A stretch of DNA of 64,000 bases from Chaetomium olivaceum (taxonomy: Eukaryota; Ascomycota; Sordariomycetes; Sordariales; Chaetomiaceae), in NCBI GenBank assembly GCA_039881045.1, contig JAYWVB010000076.1, positions 53,939-117,938 on the forward strand. Direction: 5' to 3'. Below the pieces are notes generated by a model. That model saw only the letters and a list, made by a program, of their open reading frames with translations, ran no database searches and was not told the DNA's origin. Positions 1 to 11,086 of the stretch are shown piece after piece. Position numbers and translations under genes: made by a program. Every line of letters begins with the position of its first letter. Position 1 is the first letter of the stretch.

Positions 1-2
1 TG

Positions 3-2276
3 CCGCCCGTACCGCCAAAGAGAACCGAGGCTGATAAGGCCAAACCAACCACCATGGCCACGATAGCCAAGCCACTGAACTCACCGCTGCCGTCCCTACC
101 CCCCAAGTTCGCCGGCCCGCCACCGCGGAGCATCCCAAGGCGGCCCGTTGCAGCTCCCGTTACCGTGACACCAGCGCTGGCACCAGCCTCTTCCCCGGCG
201 CTGGCGTCTCCGAACCCGCCGCCCTCACCTGGGGGTTCCTACTCGAGTCTCCTATCAGCCTACGACTCGCCGCCGTCGTCATCAGTAACTTCACCCAAGG
301 GCGTGTTTGACTCAAAGAGCTCTTATTCGGTTGTGTCACCAAACCTAGATACGCAAAGAAGTGGCGCGCCGTCCGAAGCTCCGACCCGTGACTTGCCATC
401 GCTGCCGTCGGATCAAAATGCACAAAAACAAGAGCACAACGGCAACCGAATCCCCGAGGGAGATTCGAAAGAGTTGCCGCCGCCTCCGCCTTTGAAAGAT
501 GCCCAGCGCAGCAATCCGCGACCTCGAACGCCCACTGGCCTGCAAACCGAGATTGCGCAGCCATCGACGTCGGCGATTACCGGATCGCCGTTAGGGAACG
601 GCTCCCCGCAGCAAGAGCAACTTTGGAGGCGGCGATCGCTCAAGGCCGATAAAAGCTTGGCCGTTCCGGACCTCAAGCTCGTCTCCAGTCACGGTTCCAC
701 TGCCGCGTCAGCCCAAAACACCGAGCAGGGCGGGAGCGATCTGTTTTCGCAACCATTTCCACTTCCTCCCCAGAGCAACCCCGAAACGCTTGAGCTCGGC
801 ACAACACAGCGAGCTCCACCACGAAGTACCAACGGAGGCCTGCCCGGACGGGATATCCGGCCCGCTGCTGGTCGGGAAACAGCCTCGCAAGGAGAAGCAA
901 GTATGGGGCAAGAAGTGTCGCGGCTCAAAGAAAAGTTGGGGCACGGGAGGCAACAAGGAAGCCGGGAGGAACTGAAATCGAGGAACCAGGAAGCGCAGGA
1001 ATACCAGAAGACGCTCAGTCCCGCGACATCTGCGGCCGTCTCCCCAGTCTCGGCTGCCCGTCTTCCCACGCCCGAGTATGGAACCAACGATGTCAAGAGC
1101 CCACTGCCGGACACGGTCGTTTCGCCATTATCCCCGGCATCATCGCTCGAGCTCCCTGGCGAGACAAAGTCGATTTCCCGGAAAGCTATCGGGGCTACAG
1201 AAGGGCAGTTGTACCATGCCAAGAGCAGCCAATCTCTAGCACCGGGACCGGTCAATACGGGAATGAGCATGCGCTCGCCGATGGGTCTTCCAACGTCTCC
1301 GCGGCCTGGTGTGCCGAAGCAGACAGAGCTCCCCGCGGCTCCCGCGGTCGACCACGGCCAGGCCACGAACCAGACCCAGTTCCTGCCGGTATCCCAAACG
1401 CCAAACCAGAACCAGAACGCAACCCAGCCCCAATATACTGCCTACTCTCCACCGGCGGAGCGGGAACAGACGAGCCAAAAACAGTACATCCCGTACTCCC
1501 CGCCGGCCGACCGAAACGCTGGCCTAGGTTTAGCCCAGTTCCCAACGCCACCACTCAAGGCCGACGAAGACGAGCGCGCCCTGCCCGCGGCACCGCACCA
1601 GGAGCCATCACCAGTCGCTCCTCCCCAGTCCACCACCGCCCAACAACAGCCCCGCTGGCCCCAGAACCCCAGCCGCGATCCCATCCCGCGCACCATCTCC
1701 GAAACCGGCTCTGTCGAGACCGTCAAACCCTCCCACCCGCAAAACCAAGAAAACCCCACCCTCCTCCGCCAACAGCCCTCCCACCCCAGCCTAACCCTCA
1801 CCGCCCCAGCGGGAGACTTCAGCCTCAACGCCAACACCGTTGTCCACGACAGCGACGGCAACCTCCCCCCGCTGCGCGAACCCGACCCCAACGAGCCCGA
1901 CACCACCAACCACCCGGGCGCCGCCCTCTTCCCGCGGGGTTGGTACACGCCGCTCCCTGCCGCAGACGCCCTCCCCGCGCCGTCGCCGCCCCGGCCGCCG
2001 ACGGCGCGCCAGCGGAACTGCATCACGCAGCACCGCTACATGACGGCCAACCGGCAGCGCCACAACCCCGTGCCGTGTCGCACATGTGGGCATGTGGACC
2101 GCAACGCCGAGTGCTACATCTGTAGTGCCTGCGCGCTGAATGTGTGCTCGGGTTGTGTGGCGGTGTTGAGGCGGTGTAAAGGGGATTTGGAGATGGTGGG
2201 GAAGGAGTTGGAGGCGGGGAGGGGGAGGAGGGTTGAGACGGGGGAGATGGAGATGGAGAGGGAGGTTGGGGCGTAG
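3..2276 (+). CDS. Pro/Ser-rich protein with C-terminal Cys-rich (zinc-binding-like) domain; 5' end probably outside window
   Basis: I do not recognise the family. The reading frame is open from the window edge (base 3) and continues through the first ATG (base 54, good context ACCACCATGG) with the same Pro/Lys-rich character, so the gene probably begins upstream. From the ATG it is 740 residues. Residues 1-640 are disordered and rich in Pro, Ser and Gln, with many SP dipeptides and a repeated YSPPA(E/D)R motif near residues 460-490. Residues about 660-710 hold a compact Cys cluster: C-x2-C, then C-x2-C-x2-C, then C-x2-C and a last Cys, flanked by basic residues. This looks like a small treble-clef or zinc-ribbon fold. 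The last 30 residues are Glu/Gly/Arg-rich and G-run-biased at DNA level. A scaffold-like role is only a guess. Confidence 0.7.
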   Translation, partial: PPVPPKRTEADKAKPTTMATIAKPLNSPLPSLPPKFAGPPPRSIPRRPVAAPVTVTPALAPASSPALASPNPPPSPGGSYSSLLSAYDSPPSSSVTSPKGVFDSKSSYSVVSPNLDTQRSGAPSEAPTRDLPSLPSDQNAQKQEHNGNRIPEGDSKELPPPPPLKDAQRSNPRPRTPTGLQTEIAQPSTSAITGSPLGNGSPQQEQLWRRRSLKADKSLAVPDLKLVSSHGSTAASAQNTEQGGSDLFSQPFPLPPQSNPETLELGTTQRAPPRSTNGGLPGRDIRPAAGRETASQGEASMGQEVSRLKEKLGHGRQQGSREELKSRNQEAQEYQKTLSPATSAAVSPVSAARLPTPEYGTNDVKSPLPDTVVSPLSPASSLELPGETKSISRKAIGATEGQLYHAKSSQSLAPGPVNTGMSMRSPMGLPTSPRPGVPKQTELPAAPAVDHGQATNQTQFLPVSQTPNQNQNATQPQYTAYSPPAEREQTSQKQYIPYSPPADRNAGLGLAQFPTPPLKADEDERALPAAPHQEPSPVAPPQSTTAQQQPRWPQNPSRDPIPRTISETGSVETVKPSHPQNQENPTLLRQQPSHPSLTLTAPAGDFSLNANTVVHDSDGNLPPLREPDPNEPDTTNHPGAALFPRGWYTPLPAADALPAPSPPRPPTARQRNCITQHRYMTANRQRHNPVPCRTCGHVDRNAECYICSACALNVCSGCVAVLRRCKGDLEMVGKELEAGRGRRVETGEMEMEREVGA

Positions 2277-3176
2277 AGAAGGATGAATACCTGGACGGTG
2301 GGCTGCGGGCATTTCTTTTGCATTTTCTTCGTTTCTTTTTCTTTTTTTCGTGGGGCCGTCTTTGATATATACGTATATTGGTGCCTGGTTGAAAAGCGGT
2401 AGATCTGCTTACCTGGGGGGTGGGTGAACTGACGGCTAGAAAAGCCTGGAGCTGATGATGAGCATATACACATATAAATGACGTGGCATAGGGGAACGCC
2501 ATGGTCTGGAGATACCATTGGGAGGAGACATATATGGAGGGGTGCGTTTCTTTGGTATACAACGGTTCAATGGAGATAGATAGTAACTCCCTCGGTACAT
2601 ACTTGGGTGCGTACACAGCAGATCTCTCGCTATGGTCGAGTGGTCGTTCAAAATACAGAGCCGTTCTGCCGCTACCTTTGCCTGTCATTTTCCCGATTGG
2701 CCGTCGACCTCAGTGCAAATCAAGTATTGGGGCAAGGTTGGGTACACTTGAGTTCTCCATTCTGCTTCGTTGTTTGTAGGTACATACATGTATGTATGTA
2801 CAGTATTTCCACATTTGCAAGACAGGATGGCGATTTGCTGATAGCTCCGGTGCAACCCACTGTTTGCCAGGTGGCCCGCTGCAAGGGGCCAGCGTGCCAA
2901 CGCAGCGCGCCTACCGCCTTGTGAGGCGCCGTCTAAAGCCAAGAACGCCCCATCGCCCCATCGCCCCATCAATCACAGGGGATCGCTTTAGCGTGTCAGC
3001 TTCGCCGGCTGCATCGATTGGAACCACAAATCAACGGCAACCATTGACGGGAATGCAGCGACTCGGCGACTCGACAACTTCCAAATAAACAAACCCAAAC
3101 TGGCCAACTCGTTGTCGGATCCATCATTGTCACGACATTGACATTGAAATTGGAGTTGAAATTGAAATTGGCAACA
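2277..3176. other. Intergenic, 900 bp
   Basis: 3' flank of the Cys-rich gene and promoter side of the next plus-strand gene. It holds a T-rich stretch at about 2325-2350 and short alternating GTAC/ATGT runs near 2780-2800. No coding exon or RNA gene was recognised. Confidence 0.6.
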
Positions 3177-5120
3177 ATGGCATCAACAACATCCACCAGC
3201 GCATTATCGCGCGCGCGCTCACTGCGCAAACCGAGCAGCAGACCAGAAACCACCAGCAGCGGCAGCGGTGAACTGCGCAATGTTTCCCCCAGCAGATTGC
3301 CGATTAAGGGACAGCCATCGGGGGCAGCAGTCAATGCAACGACCCGCCTGACAAGAAGTGCCACAACCAGCGCTGGCTCTACGAGGAGTAGCCGCCCGCT
3401 ATCAGGCGTGTTTGCTCGTATCGCTTCGACGTCGCAGCAAGAGCGCGAGAAAACCAGCAGCCCTGCCCCAGAGCCATCACCCCCGGGCCGTCCTACCCGT
3501 GCGGCTTCCATACGCCAGGCGTCCATCTCGAGTCGGGCATCCACACCGGGGTTACCAGCCACCCGGCCTACTACCTCTTCCGGGGTGCCCTCCTCTCGCC
3601 GGGTTGCTTCGGGAGCCAGCACCGCCCGGGAGCCGGACACCGGGCCCGCATCCCGGCATGCCCGCGCCAAGTCCTCCGTGACGGCCCTGTCCAGCAAAAC
3701 AACCCTCCGGCCGCCGTCACAGACATCCACCACGAGCTCATCTACTACTACCGCGCCAGACCGCGCCCGTCCTCCCCTGACAAACTACACCCGGCGGTCA
3801 CCGGGGTCAGCGGCGCCACCCTCGCCCACCACCAGCACCGCTCCCCGCCGACCACTCTCTATCTCTTCACCCCCAACAGGACCCCCCAAACTCAGATCCG
3901 CCTCCCAAACCCAGGGCATCCCCAAATCCCACCTCTCCAAACCCCTCCCCTCCAAACCCCTCCCCTCCAAACCCCTCCCCTCTCCTCCCTCAACCAGCAC
4001 AGCCAGCAAACCGACCACCACAACCAGGTCAACCACCAGGCCAACCACCAGGCCAACCACCAGTACAACCAAACCAACCACAACCACCTCCTCAACAACA
4101 ACAACAACAACCCCTTCCACCCCCCCAAAACCAAAACCAAAACCCACCTTCAACACCCACCAACAGCAGTACACCCCGCTCCACCCCCACCCCCAAAACC
4201 CCCCTAACCACTATCCTCGCCCCGCCCTCCCCCTCCAAACTGCCCGCCAACGTCGCCCTCTCCGCCGAAACCGCCCGCCTGCAGGCCGAGCTCTTGCAGC
4301 TGCATCTCCTGCACCGGGATGCGGGTGCTGTGCGGGGCGCGTGGGAGGGGAGTGCGCGGGAGGTGCTGCGCGACAAGTTTGAGGGGGTGCGTGAGGAGGG
4401 GGAGGTGGTGGAGGGGCTGGAGCGGGACGTAGCGGAGGGGAAGGTGGCGGAGGTGTTGAAGGGGTGGGGGGGGGCGGTGGGTGGGAAAGGAGGGGGGATG
4501 GGGATGGGGTTGGAGGAGAGGGTGGCGTTGCTGGATGGGCTGGTTACCGGGTTGTGGAGCGTGGGGGAGCCGGGAGGGGGCAGGTATGAGCGGGTGGTGA
4601 GCGGGTTTGAGGCGTGGGTTGGCGGGTGGAGAGGGTTTTGCAGGGGCGGAGAGGAGGGCGGAAAGGGGAGGGGGAGGAGGAGGGTATGGGGGCGAGGGAT
4701 GATGGGGAGAGGAATGGGGAGAATAACGGGGAAAGTCACGGAAATGGTGGGAAGGGGGCGGGCGACGCGGAAGGGGAGGAGCTCTTCATCCCGACGCCCT
4801 CGCCGGCCTGGCGCGCGGAGCATGCCGCGCTTGTGCGCAAGCTGGACGAGTGGCGGCGGAACCTGCTGGATCTGGGCGAGGCACCCCCCACCAGTGATGG
4901 CGAGGAACCGTCCAGCCTGAGCCGGATCTTGGCCGGGTGTCGCGCGCTGGTCACCGGGATGCTGGCCGAGCTGGAGGTCATGGAGCAGATGGAGCGGGAG
5001 GCGGTGGCGGACGAGATGGCGTGGGTGAGGGAGATGAATCGGCGGGGGTGGACGGAAAGGAGGAGGGGATGCCGAGGGCTGGGGCGATTTGGAGGGTTTT
5101 GTGAGGGGGGTATGGGTTAA
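3177..5120 (+). CDS. Ser/Thr/Pro-rich protein with C-terminal coiled-coil-like helices; frame-disrupted
   Basis: Family not recognised. The start is taken at the ATG of 3177 (AACAATGG); an in-frame ATG at 3138 only adds a Leu/Lys repeat. Residues 1 to about 320 are disordered, Ser/Thr/Arg-rich and basic. From about 4200 the protein-like frame is a different one, giving an ordered helical segment (SAETARLQAELLQLHLLHRD) followed by charged heptad-like sequence. At about 4622 the frame must step back by one base, after which a further helical domain (WRAEHAALVRKLDEWRRNLL) follows to about 5040. A last change in a G run near 5045 would give a natural end at 5104; the unshifted frame ends at 5120. 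A 47-nt GTGAGC...TTGCAG segment (4597-4643) could instead be an intron but would remove good helical sequence. The gene is probably intact in nature. Confidence 0.6.
3934..4075 (+). repeat. In-gene minisatellites (15-bp and 12-bp units)
   Basis: Three copies of CTCCAAACCCCTCCC (about 3938-3985) encode SKPLP repeats. Then come copies of CAACCACCAGGC (about 4027-4060) and a CAA/AAC run to about 4110. This is where the host gene changes frame by one base. Confidence 0.8.
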
Positions 5121-5762
5121 ATGTATAGCTTGCGTAGGGAGTTGACATGGACATGGACGGGGAAGGCACTTAATTGTATAGAATAGGAGGTTGGCACAGC
5201 CAAATATGAGGATGGCGAAAGGGACGGCAGGTATATCATGTTCAGCCACGGGCAGATACCATTAACAGGCAAGGTTGTTTCACTTTTATGAAGTAATTCA
5301 CAGATTTCACCACCTGCAAACCCACAAAGACACACACACACACACACACACACACAAGGTTCGCTTAGACTTTGAATTCCAGAGTGAAGAGCAAATAGAA
5401 ACACCTAAGCCCGGTAGTGTTACATAACCAGATCCATACAATCATGCGGCCGAAAAAGAGCCGTGAAGCAAAGCCATTGAAAAGCGAATGCGCCCCAGAG
5501 TACCTTAACCGGTCATTGATAACGGAGCTGTAAAACGCGACGGAAATCATTATGCCTTCATCGCACACCAGCCCAGACCATCTGCTGGCTAGTTGAGCAA
5601 ACAAGGTTCTCAGCTGTTACATGCAGACTGGAGAATAAGAGGTATCTTGCGAAACAGAAAACAGAAATAAAGCAGGATGCGTGAAATTCTGGAAGCCATG
5701 GGAGGCCTGATTCCTAACTACATCCCTTGTGTAACAACATGGGCGCGCCCCTCCCGGCAGCT
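5121..5762. other. Convergent intergenic, 642 bp
   Basis: The 3' flanks of the upstream plus-strand gene and of pacC meet here. No coding segment was recognised. The only marked feature is an (AC)n microsatellite at 5331-5356. Confidence 0.6.
5331..5356 (+). repeat. (AC)13 microsatellite
   Basis: Uninterrupted AC dinucleotide run in the convergent spacer. Confidence 0.95.
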
Positions 5763-7664
5763 TTACTGCATAGGCGGCAGCGAGGGATAACTGACGCGGT
5801 CACGGCTGCGGTCGACCAGCATGGGGTCGATGCGGCTGTTGTCGACGCGGCCGTCGTCGGAGCCCTCCTCGTACTCGCGTCGCTCGAGCCGGTTGCGCAC
5901 GTAGCCCCGGAGGAACTCGACCGCGCGCATGTTGTGCAGCCAGTCGTCGTACGACTCGCTCTCGCCGGCCTCGGACTCCTCGGAAGGCGAGCTCGCCGCG
6001 GCGCCGTCCGGGCCCTTGCCAGTGGGGGTGCGGTCGCCATCGCGGCGGGCGCCACTGGCGCTCTGCAGCATGCCGCCCGAGAGACGGCGCTCATTGTGGG
6101 CAAAGGTCGAACCGAGGCCGGCGGCCGACGGATACGGCAGGTTAGGGCGGCTCGGGAGACTCGGGTACGAGACCGAAGTGGAGCTGTGGCGGGACGACGG
6201 GGACAGGCCGACCGAAGAAGCGGTCGGGGAGTGGCCAGACGTGTACGACATGTTGCTCGACGGTGGGGTGACAGCGGGTGTGCCACCAGCCGAGTGGGTC
6301 GGCGCGCTAAGCGGAGACATGACCTGAGCAGCTGTGACGGCGTACCCATCGACGGCCGGGCGAGTCGCATATGTGGGGGAGTGGCGCATGTCAACGGGCG
6401 CATAGTGCGTGTTGGGCGAACCAGAGTTGTCGTAGATGGTCGACTGCATCTGCTCCAGCATGTGGTCGATCTGCTGAAGGTCTTCCTTGGTGCGGAGATT
6501 GGGCATGGGCGGCAGGTAGTAGTGCTGCGCCAGCGGGCCGTTCGGAGCACCGCCAACACCACCGAGGGTATGGGGAGCCTGCGGCATGTACTCTGTGGCT
6601 AGGCCACCGCCGGCAGGCATACCGAGGGAGGAGTGGACGGGCATCAGCGAGCGGCCAATCTGGGCGTACGAGCGCGGGTCAATCTGGGCGCGCTTCATGT
6701 TTCCGAAAAACTCGTTCAGGCTGTCTGCGTCACGCTTCCGCGCGGCCTCGTTAAAACCGGCGGCCTGGTGGCCGATGTAGTCAGCTCGGGAACCGCCCAT
6801 CGGGTGCTGGTAGTACATCGGGGTGTGGTACGTCGGCTGAGGTGCCTGGTGCTGCTGGCCGTAATAGCTAGCCTGACCATTCTGGTGGGGGTGGGCAAAG
6901 TGCGCCGGGTTAGTGCCGCGCATCTGGCCATTGTGATCATAGAAACCGGAAGGAGCTGTAACCAAGATTAGTTTTGGGGTTTCAAGAGGGTAGTAGGGTA
7001 AATCAAGCAGAAATACGTACGCTTTGTGCCCGGGTGAGGACGGTAGTTGGGGTTCATGGCGCCCGACTGGTCCTGGGGGTTGCGACCCGGGACAAGAACC
7101 GAATCGTCGGCATGGGTCTTAACATGCTTCTTGAGATCCTGGGGACGCTTGAACGATTTGCCGCAGAAATCGCACTTATGCGGCTTGAGAGGCACATGAA
7201 CCCGAATGTGCGAAGTGATGTGATCGCGCTTGACAGTCGTGGTGCGGCATTGGTTCCACTGGCAAGTCAAGTTCAGGTTGTTGGTGCTCTTGCGACCAAC
7301 ATGCTTCTCGCAAATGTGTTCCTAGAGAGGTGTCAGCGACTCGGTAAATCAATTAATTGGAATTTAATTGGAATTTCCCGCAACAATTTTCCCAATGCCA
7401 TTCTTCAAATTGAATTCACTCGGTGTGACTTACATAGAGGGCCTCGGCCGAGGTAAAGGGCTCCTTGCAGGCGCCCCAGTGGCAGACCAGGTTGTCATCC
7501 GGGCCTGCGCTAGACGAAGAGCTCGCAGTCGCACCGGTCGAGGGCGCGGGGGTATTGTCGTTGGAGGCAGGATTCGAGGTTCCCGGAGCCGCAGCTGCCG
7601 GAGCCGGAGCGGCATTGTTACCCTCCTGGGCCGGAGCCTGAGTGGGGGGTGAAATGGCCGACAT
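5763..7664 (-). CDS. pacC: pH-response transcription factor PacC/RIM101
   Basis: Three exons: 7664-7434, 7321-7021 and 6955-5763. Introns are 112 and 65 nt with GTAAGT and GTACGT donors; the product is 574 residues. Three consecutive C2H2 zinc fingers span residues 61-170 (first Cys pair C61/C66 in LVCHWGAC; third finger HKCDFCGKSFKRPQDLKKH). In this family the fingers bind GCCARG. Two YPSL motifs, at 441-444 and 567-570 (extreme C terminus), match the pair that recruits PalA for signalling proteolysis. The conserved block near the C terminus (AVEFLRGYVRNRLERR) is the region that keeps full-length PacC closed at acidic pH. Both finger-coding exons end at conserved positions. The protein acts in the nucleus after two-step proteolysis at alkaline pH. 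Autoregulation is suggested by the upstream GCCAAG cluster. Identity is very secure. Confidence 0.96.
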
Positions 7665-7692
7665 GGTGGTGCGTGCGCGCGATCGCAGAGTT

Positions 7693-9853
7693 CTTGGCAG
7701 TGACCTCAGTGCGTGCGATTATGTGATGGTGGTGAACTTGTTCCGTTCCGAAGGTCACGTGGGGTTGTTCAGAAAAACCCTATGTGCCCCACTTTTTACC
7801 AAGAACGCCCAGAGTTGAATGACTGCTTGCAGCAAGGGCGCCAAGGCCAAGAGAGTCGACAGTGCAGCGCTGAACAAGAAAGATGCCAAGGACGACAAAA
7901 GATGGGAACAAAACAAAGTGCAGAAAAATCGTCCCAACTTTGGTGTGTAAACTGGCGTCTTTTGCTCGCTATTCTGGTGATGCAAAGGGGAAAATCGATC
8001 AACATTTCAGTTCAGCAGAACAGCGGGCCGTTCTGTCTTTATTACGCCTTCTCTCTCATGGCAGTAACATTGGCGGAGGTCTTGGCAGGTGCTTGGCAGC
8101 CTGGGCCTCGGATGCCAAGCAAATCTCATTGGCTGGTGGAGGGGTCTTCGGGCCGCCCGGGTACTGATTGTTTGGGAAGGGAGGGTGCAGACACGCAGCC
8201 TTTTGCCTGCAATGACGCCTCGACTTAACAGAGCGACTTAAGTGCCAAGATATGCCAAGGGCAGCCAAGGGGCCACCAAGCCAGAGCCAAGGCTTGGTAT
8301 TTGTAGGAGATGTCTTGGCAGAACTCCTTGCCCCCCAGCGCCCTTGCCTCTTGGTCACACGCTCGCTTTGCCCAGCCTGCCCAGAAATGCCCAGCTGCTC
8401 ATGCGGTCCCTCATCCACGCTCCACTGTGTGCTTGCTTGACCAAATCGAGCCATTCCTCGGCCCACCAGGAGCGGGTTTGGTTCTTTCTGTTGTTGGTCG
8501 GTTTCCACTGAATGGGTCGCGTCGGGCATCCATTCCCCTCCTTGAAAAAAAGAAGAAAATTCGTCAAAGAAACAAATCGAGGCAAGAAGAACATCGAGTG
8601 GCCGAGGAAGGGTCCCCCTCGGGTTGCCGTTTGCAAGTTTGATTTGACTGACGTGGACTCGGAGGGCAAACAGAATCCGACTACCAACTCGACTCTCAAC
8701 GCGACAAGCTCCCGCGTAAGAAACTCGCGAATTCACAACTGATGCCAAGCTTTGCCAGCCGGGCCAAGAGATCAACCCTCCGCGTGCCAAGCACTTGGCG
8801 ACCCGTCTTCCCCGACTCCCGTTGTCCCTTCAGCGAATACCATCAGCTTGGGTCCAACACAGCCCCCTTTTCGCTTGGAACCTTCATTTCAGCACCGGTT
8901 GAACAATCCCGCTGAGCAGGCGGGGGCCGGCCAAGACTGTCAGCCCCTCGACTCCCGCCCAGCTTCGGCGGCTCGAGAAGGTGCTTGTGCGAGTCAAGCC
9001 GGGCAAACAACACGTGGTTGGACGTTGAACCGTCGTGTCTATCTTGACGCCTTGCTGCGTAGACTACCCAGGCTGCATTCGTACACAGTATGGTCAATGG
9101 GCCGACTCGTTCAGCCGCCCCTACCGTCTCTGCTTGCCACCGCTGGTTATCAAGTGGCGCGGCTCATGGCATGCCAGAGGTCAGACAAGCAATTGGGCCC
9201 GTTGATTGTTAACTGTATGGAGGCACCGAGATCACCCGCAGGATCCGCCATGACATGATGTGATACCGACGACCAGCACCAAAGAAAACCCCCACCGTTG
9301 AACCCCTCCTTGTGACCCACCATTACAACAATTACCCGCCAAGCACGCTGACACGTGAATATCTTGGAAAGGGGGTTACCGTGTCAGCACACCGAAACCA
9401 AGCAGGATTCAGGGGGTTTTCGAGAATAGTCATACTGTGCATCTCGATCCCGTTGCCTAGAAGGCGTTGCATCTGCCTTGCCGCAGAGTCGCTGCCTCCC
9501 GTTGTCATCATCGATTAGGTGATGGAGTGTAGGACGGACGGCGCGGAGAGAGCCCCCCGATTTCCTCATCTCGTCTGGGTAAGTCACTATCAACGACAGC
9601 CCTCACCTCCATCTTGGCGGTCTCTTGGTCCTTCTTGGCCCCTCCTTGGCCGCTCTTGGCCTGATCTTGGCGAGCGGTCTGGGCCAAGAGCCACCGAGCT
9701 TCCCCCAGGTTTCTTGGCCCCTTGGCCCGGTTCGCCAACCCTTCCGGCTGCCGTTGCCCAGGAACAAATGGAACTTGAACTCCGGGCTCCCAAGAAAATC
9801 CCAAGAAAATCCCAAGGAATCCCCAAGACCCAAAGGAGCGGGAACGCCTTGGC
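7693..9853. promoter_or_regulatory. Dense cluster of PacC-type sites (26 GCCAAG/CTTGGC) upstream of pacC
   Basis: I counted 26 GCCAAG hexamers on either strand starting at 7693, 7840, 7846, 7885, 8081, 8092, 8114, 8244, 8254, 8264, 8286, 8314, 8744, 8763, 8786, 8794, 8930, 9613, 9634, 9645, 9655, 9666, 9683, 9713, 9721 and 9848. About one is expected by chance in 2.2 kb. Several sub-clusters are spaced 10-11 bp (8244/8254/8264; 9634/9645/9655/9666), which puts sites on one face of the helix. GCCARG is the established PacC target, so this is read as the pacC promoter/enhancer. No convincing gene lies in the interval. Confidence 0.7.
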
Positions 9854-10177
9854 GCCGGCGACAGGAACAAGCTCTGTTGTGTCGTCATAGCTTGCTTGGT
9901 ACGGGAAAGCTTAATGTTGGCATTGCGGAGAACAAACATAAACAGAGTAACGGCTTGGATTACTACCATACAATGACTTTTTTTCCTCAAACACCGCGAG
10001 TGCGCAGCTTAACACACCCCTGGCTAAAAATAACCGAACTCCAAAAGAAAATAAGTCGTTGAAAATAAATAGAAAAATAACAGAAGAAGAAGAGATAGAG
10101 GAAACGTATAGAAGTGGAAACAAGTAAAAAAGAAAAGAAAAAAAATGGAAATTGTCACGGGCACAGCCCGTTCCTTG

Positions 10178-10215
10178 TAGGGTTAGGGTTGTTGTATGTA
10201 GTTAGGGTTAGGGTT
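10178..10215 (+). repeat. Interstitial TTAGGG repeats (two pairs)
   Basis: TAGGGTTAGGGTT at 10178-10190 and GTTAGGGTTAGGGTT at 10201-10215, separated by 10 bp. This is the fungal telomere unit and also a Tbf1-type binding motif. Too short to mark a former chromosome end by itself. Confidence 0.8.
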
Positions 10216-10559
10216 GCACAGACGGGCCCTGATGTGGCCTGTGCGCAGGCACGAGCAGGGTTTTCCCTGAGCGTGCCTCGCCTCCCACTTTCGGTTCCTC
10301 GTGCAACCACGCGATACACGAGTCTACTCCTACCACGGCGATTCCACCCGTGATAGAAATAGTGTGAAAAGAGCTTCTTTCCATCGGGCAACTTCCGTTT
10401 CGTTTCTACAACTCGAGCTTCTACACTTGGAGTCTAGCCTTTTTTTCCCTATGGTGCAACTCTCAAGAGTAAGTGAAACCCAAAAAGCTCACCGACCAAC
10501 TTTCCTGCAAATCGGTAGGTGGAAAGGTGATCGATTACGAAAACTCTTAATCGAGTTTT

Positions 10560-10650
10560 ACTCGGTGGGAATCGAACCCGCATCATTTTGGGAGCTACCA
10601 TGTGGAACACGAGCCACGGCGGAACACGAGCCGCACTCCTCCCACTCGAC
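10560..10650 (-). pseudogene. tRNA-like unit with A and B boxes, probably degenerate
   Basis: Read on the minus strand, TGGTCGAGTGG is a good A box (Ser/Leu type D arm) and GGTTCGATTCC about 60 nt later is a perfect B box. Between them two hairpins share the loop CTCGTGTT (stems GCGG/CCGC and GTGG/CCAC), as if the anticodon arm had been duplicated. I could not pair a 7-bp acceptor stem, and the T stem has one mismatch. It is therefore more likely a decayed or tRNA-derived element than a working tRNA gene. Confidence 0.35.
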
Positions 10651-11086
10651 CAAACAATAGTTGGGAGTTGGGAGGAGTTGAAATAGAGGGGCGCGGGACC
10701 ACTATATCAAGAGCGAATGGTAGGTCTGCGGTCCTTTGATTGTTTGAGGGGAGCAGTTCAGATGAAAGACGGGATGGCGAAAACTGGATCTCCTCTTCCA
10801 AGTTGTTTGAGGGAGATGACCCAACAAGGCTTGAGAGAAGGAGTCTTGATGCGTCCCCCAAAATAGGCCGAAAGAAGGGCAGCCACTATTGTGTAGACAG
10901 AGAGAAACAAGCCCATGCATTCATCACACCATCCCCATACATACACAAAAACTAACACCACCAAACACCAACGCAACACACACACAACCCTCCAAACCAC
11001 AACCTCCCTACCCCTACGATCGGATCCTCCCACCCTAACCCACACTCGCCCCAACCCGCCATCCACCAGATAGATAAGATACCCAG

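Larger units (their letters stand above)
9854..11086. other. Intergenic between the pacC upstream region and the mio/SEA4 3' end
   Basis: Contains an A-rich stretch (10020-10145), short telomere-type repeats and a tRNA-like unit (listed separately), then C/A-rich sequence to the end of the next gene. No protein-coding exon was recognised. Confidence 0.55.

Noticed and set aside
4597..4643. 47-nt intron in the coiled-coil gene
   Set aside because: Good GTGAGC and TTTTGCAG ends, but no branch site, and it would remove helix-like coding sequence (FEAWVG...RVERVLQGR) that continues across a one-base shift. Kept only as an alternative.
5727..6602. 291-codon open frame opposite the pacC tail
   Set aside because: Shadow of the PacC coding sequence; Arg/Ala/Val-rich with no recognisable family.
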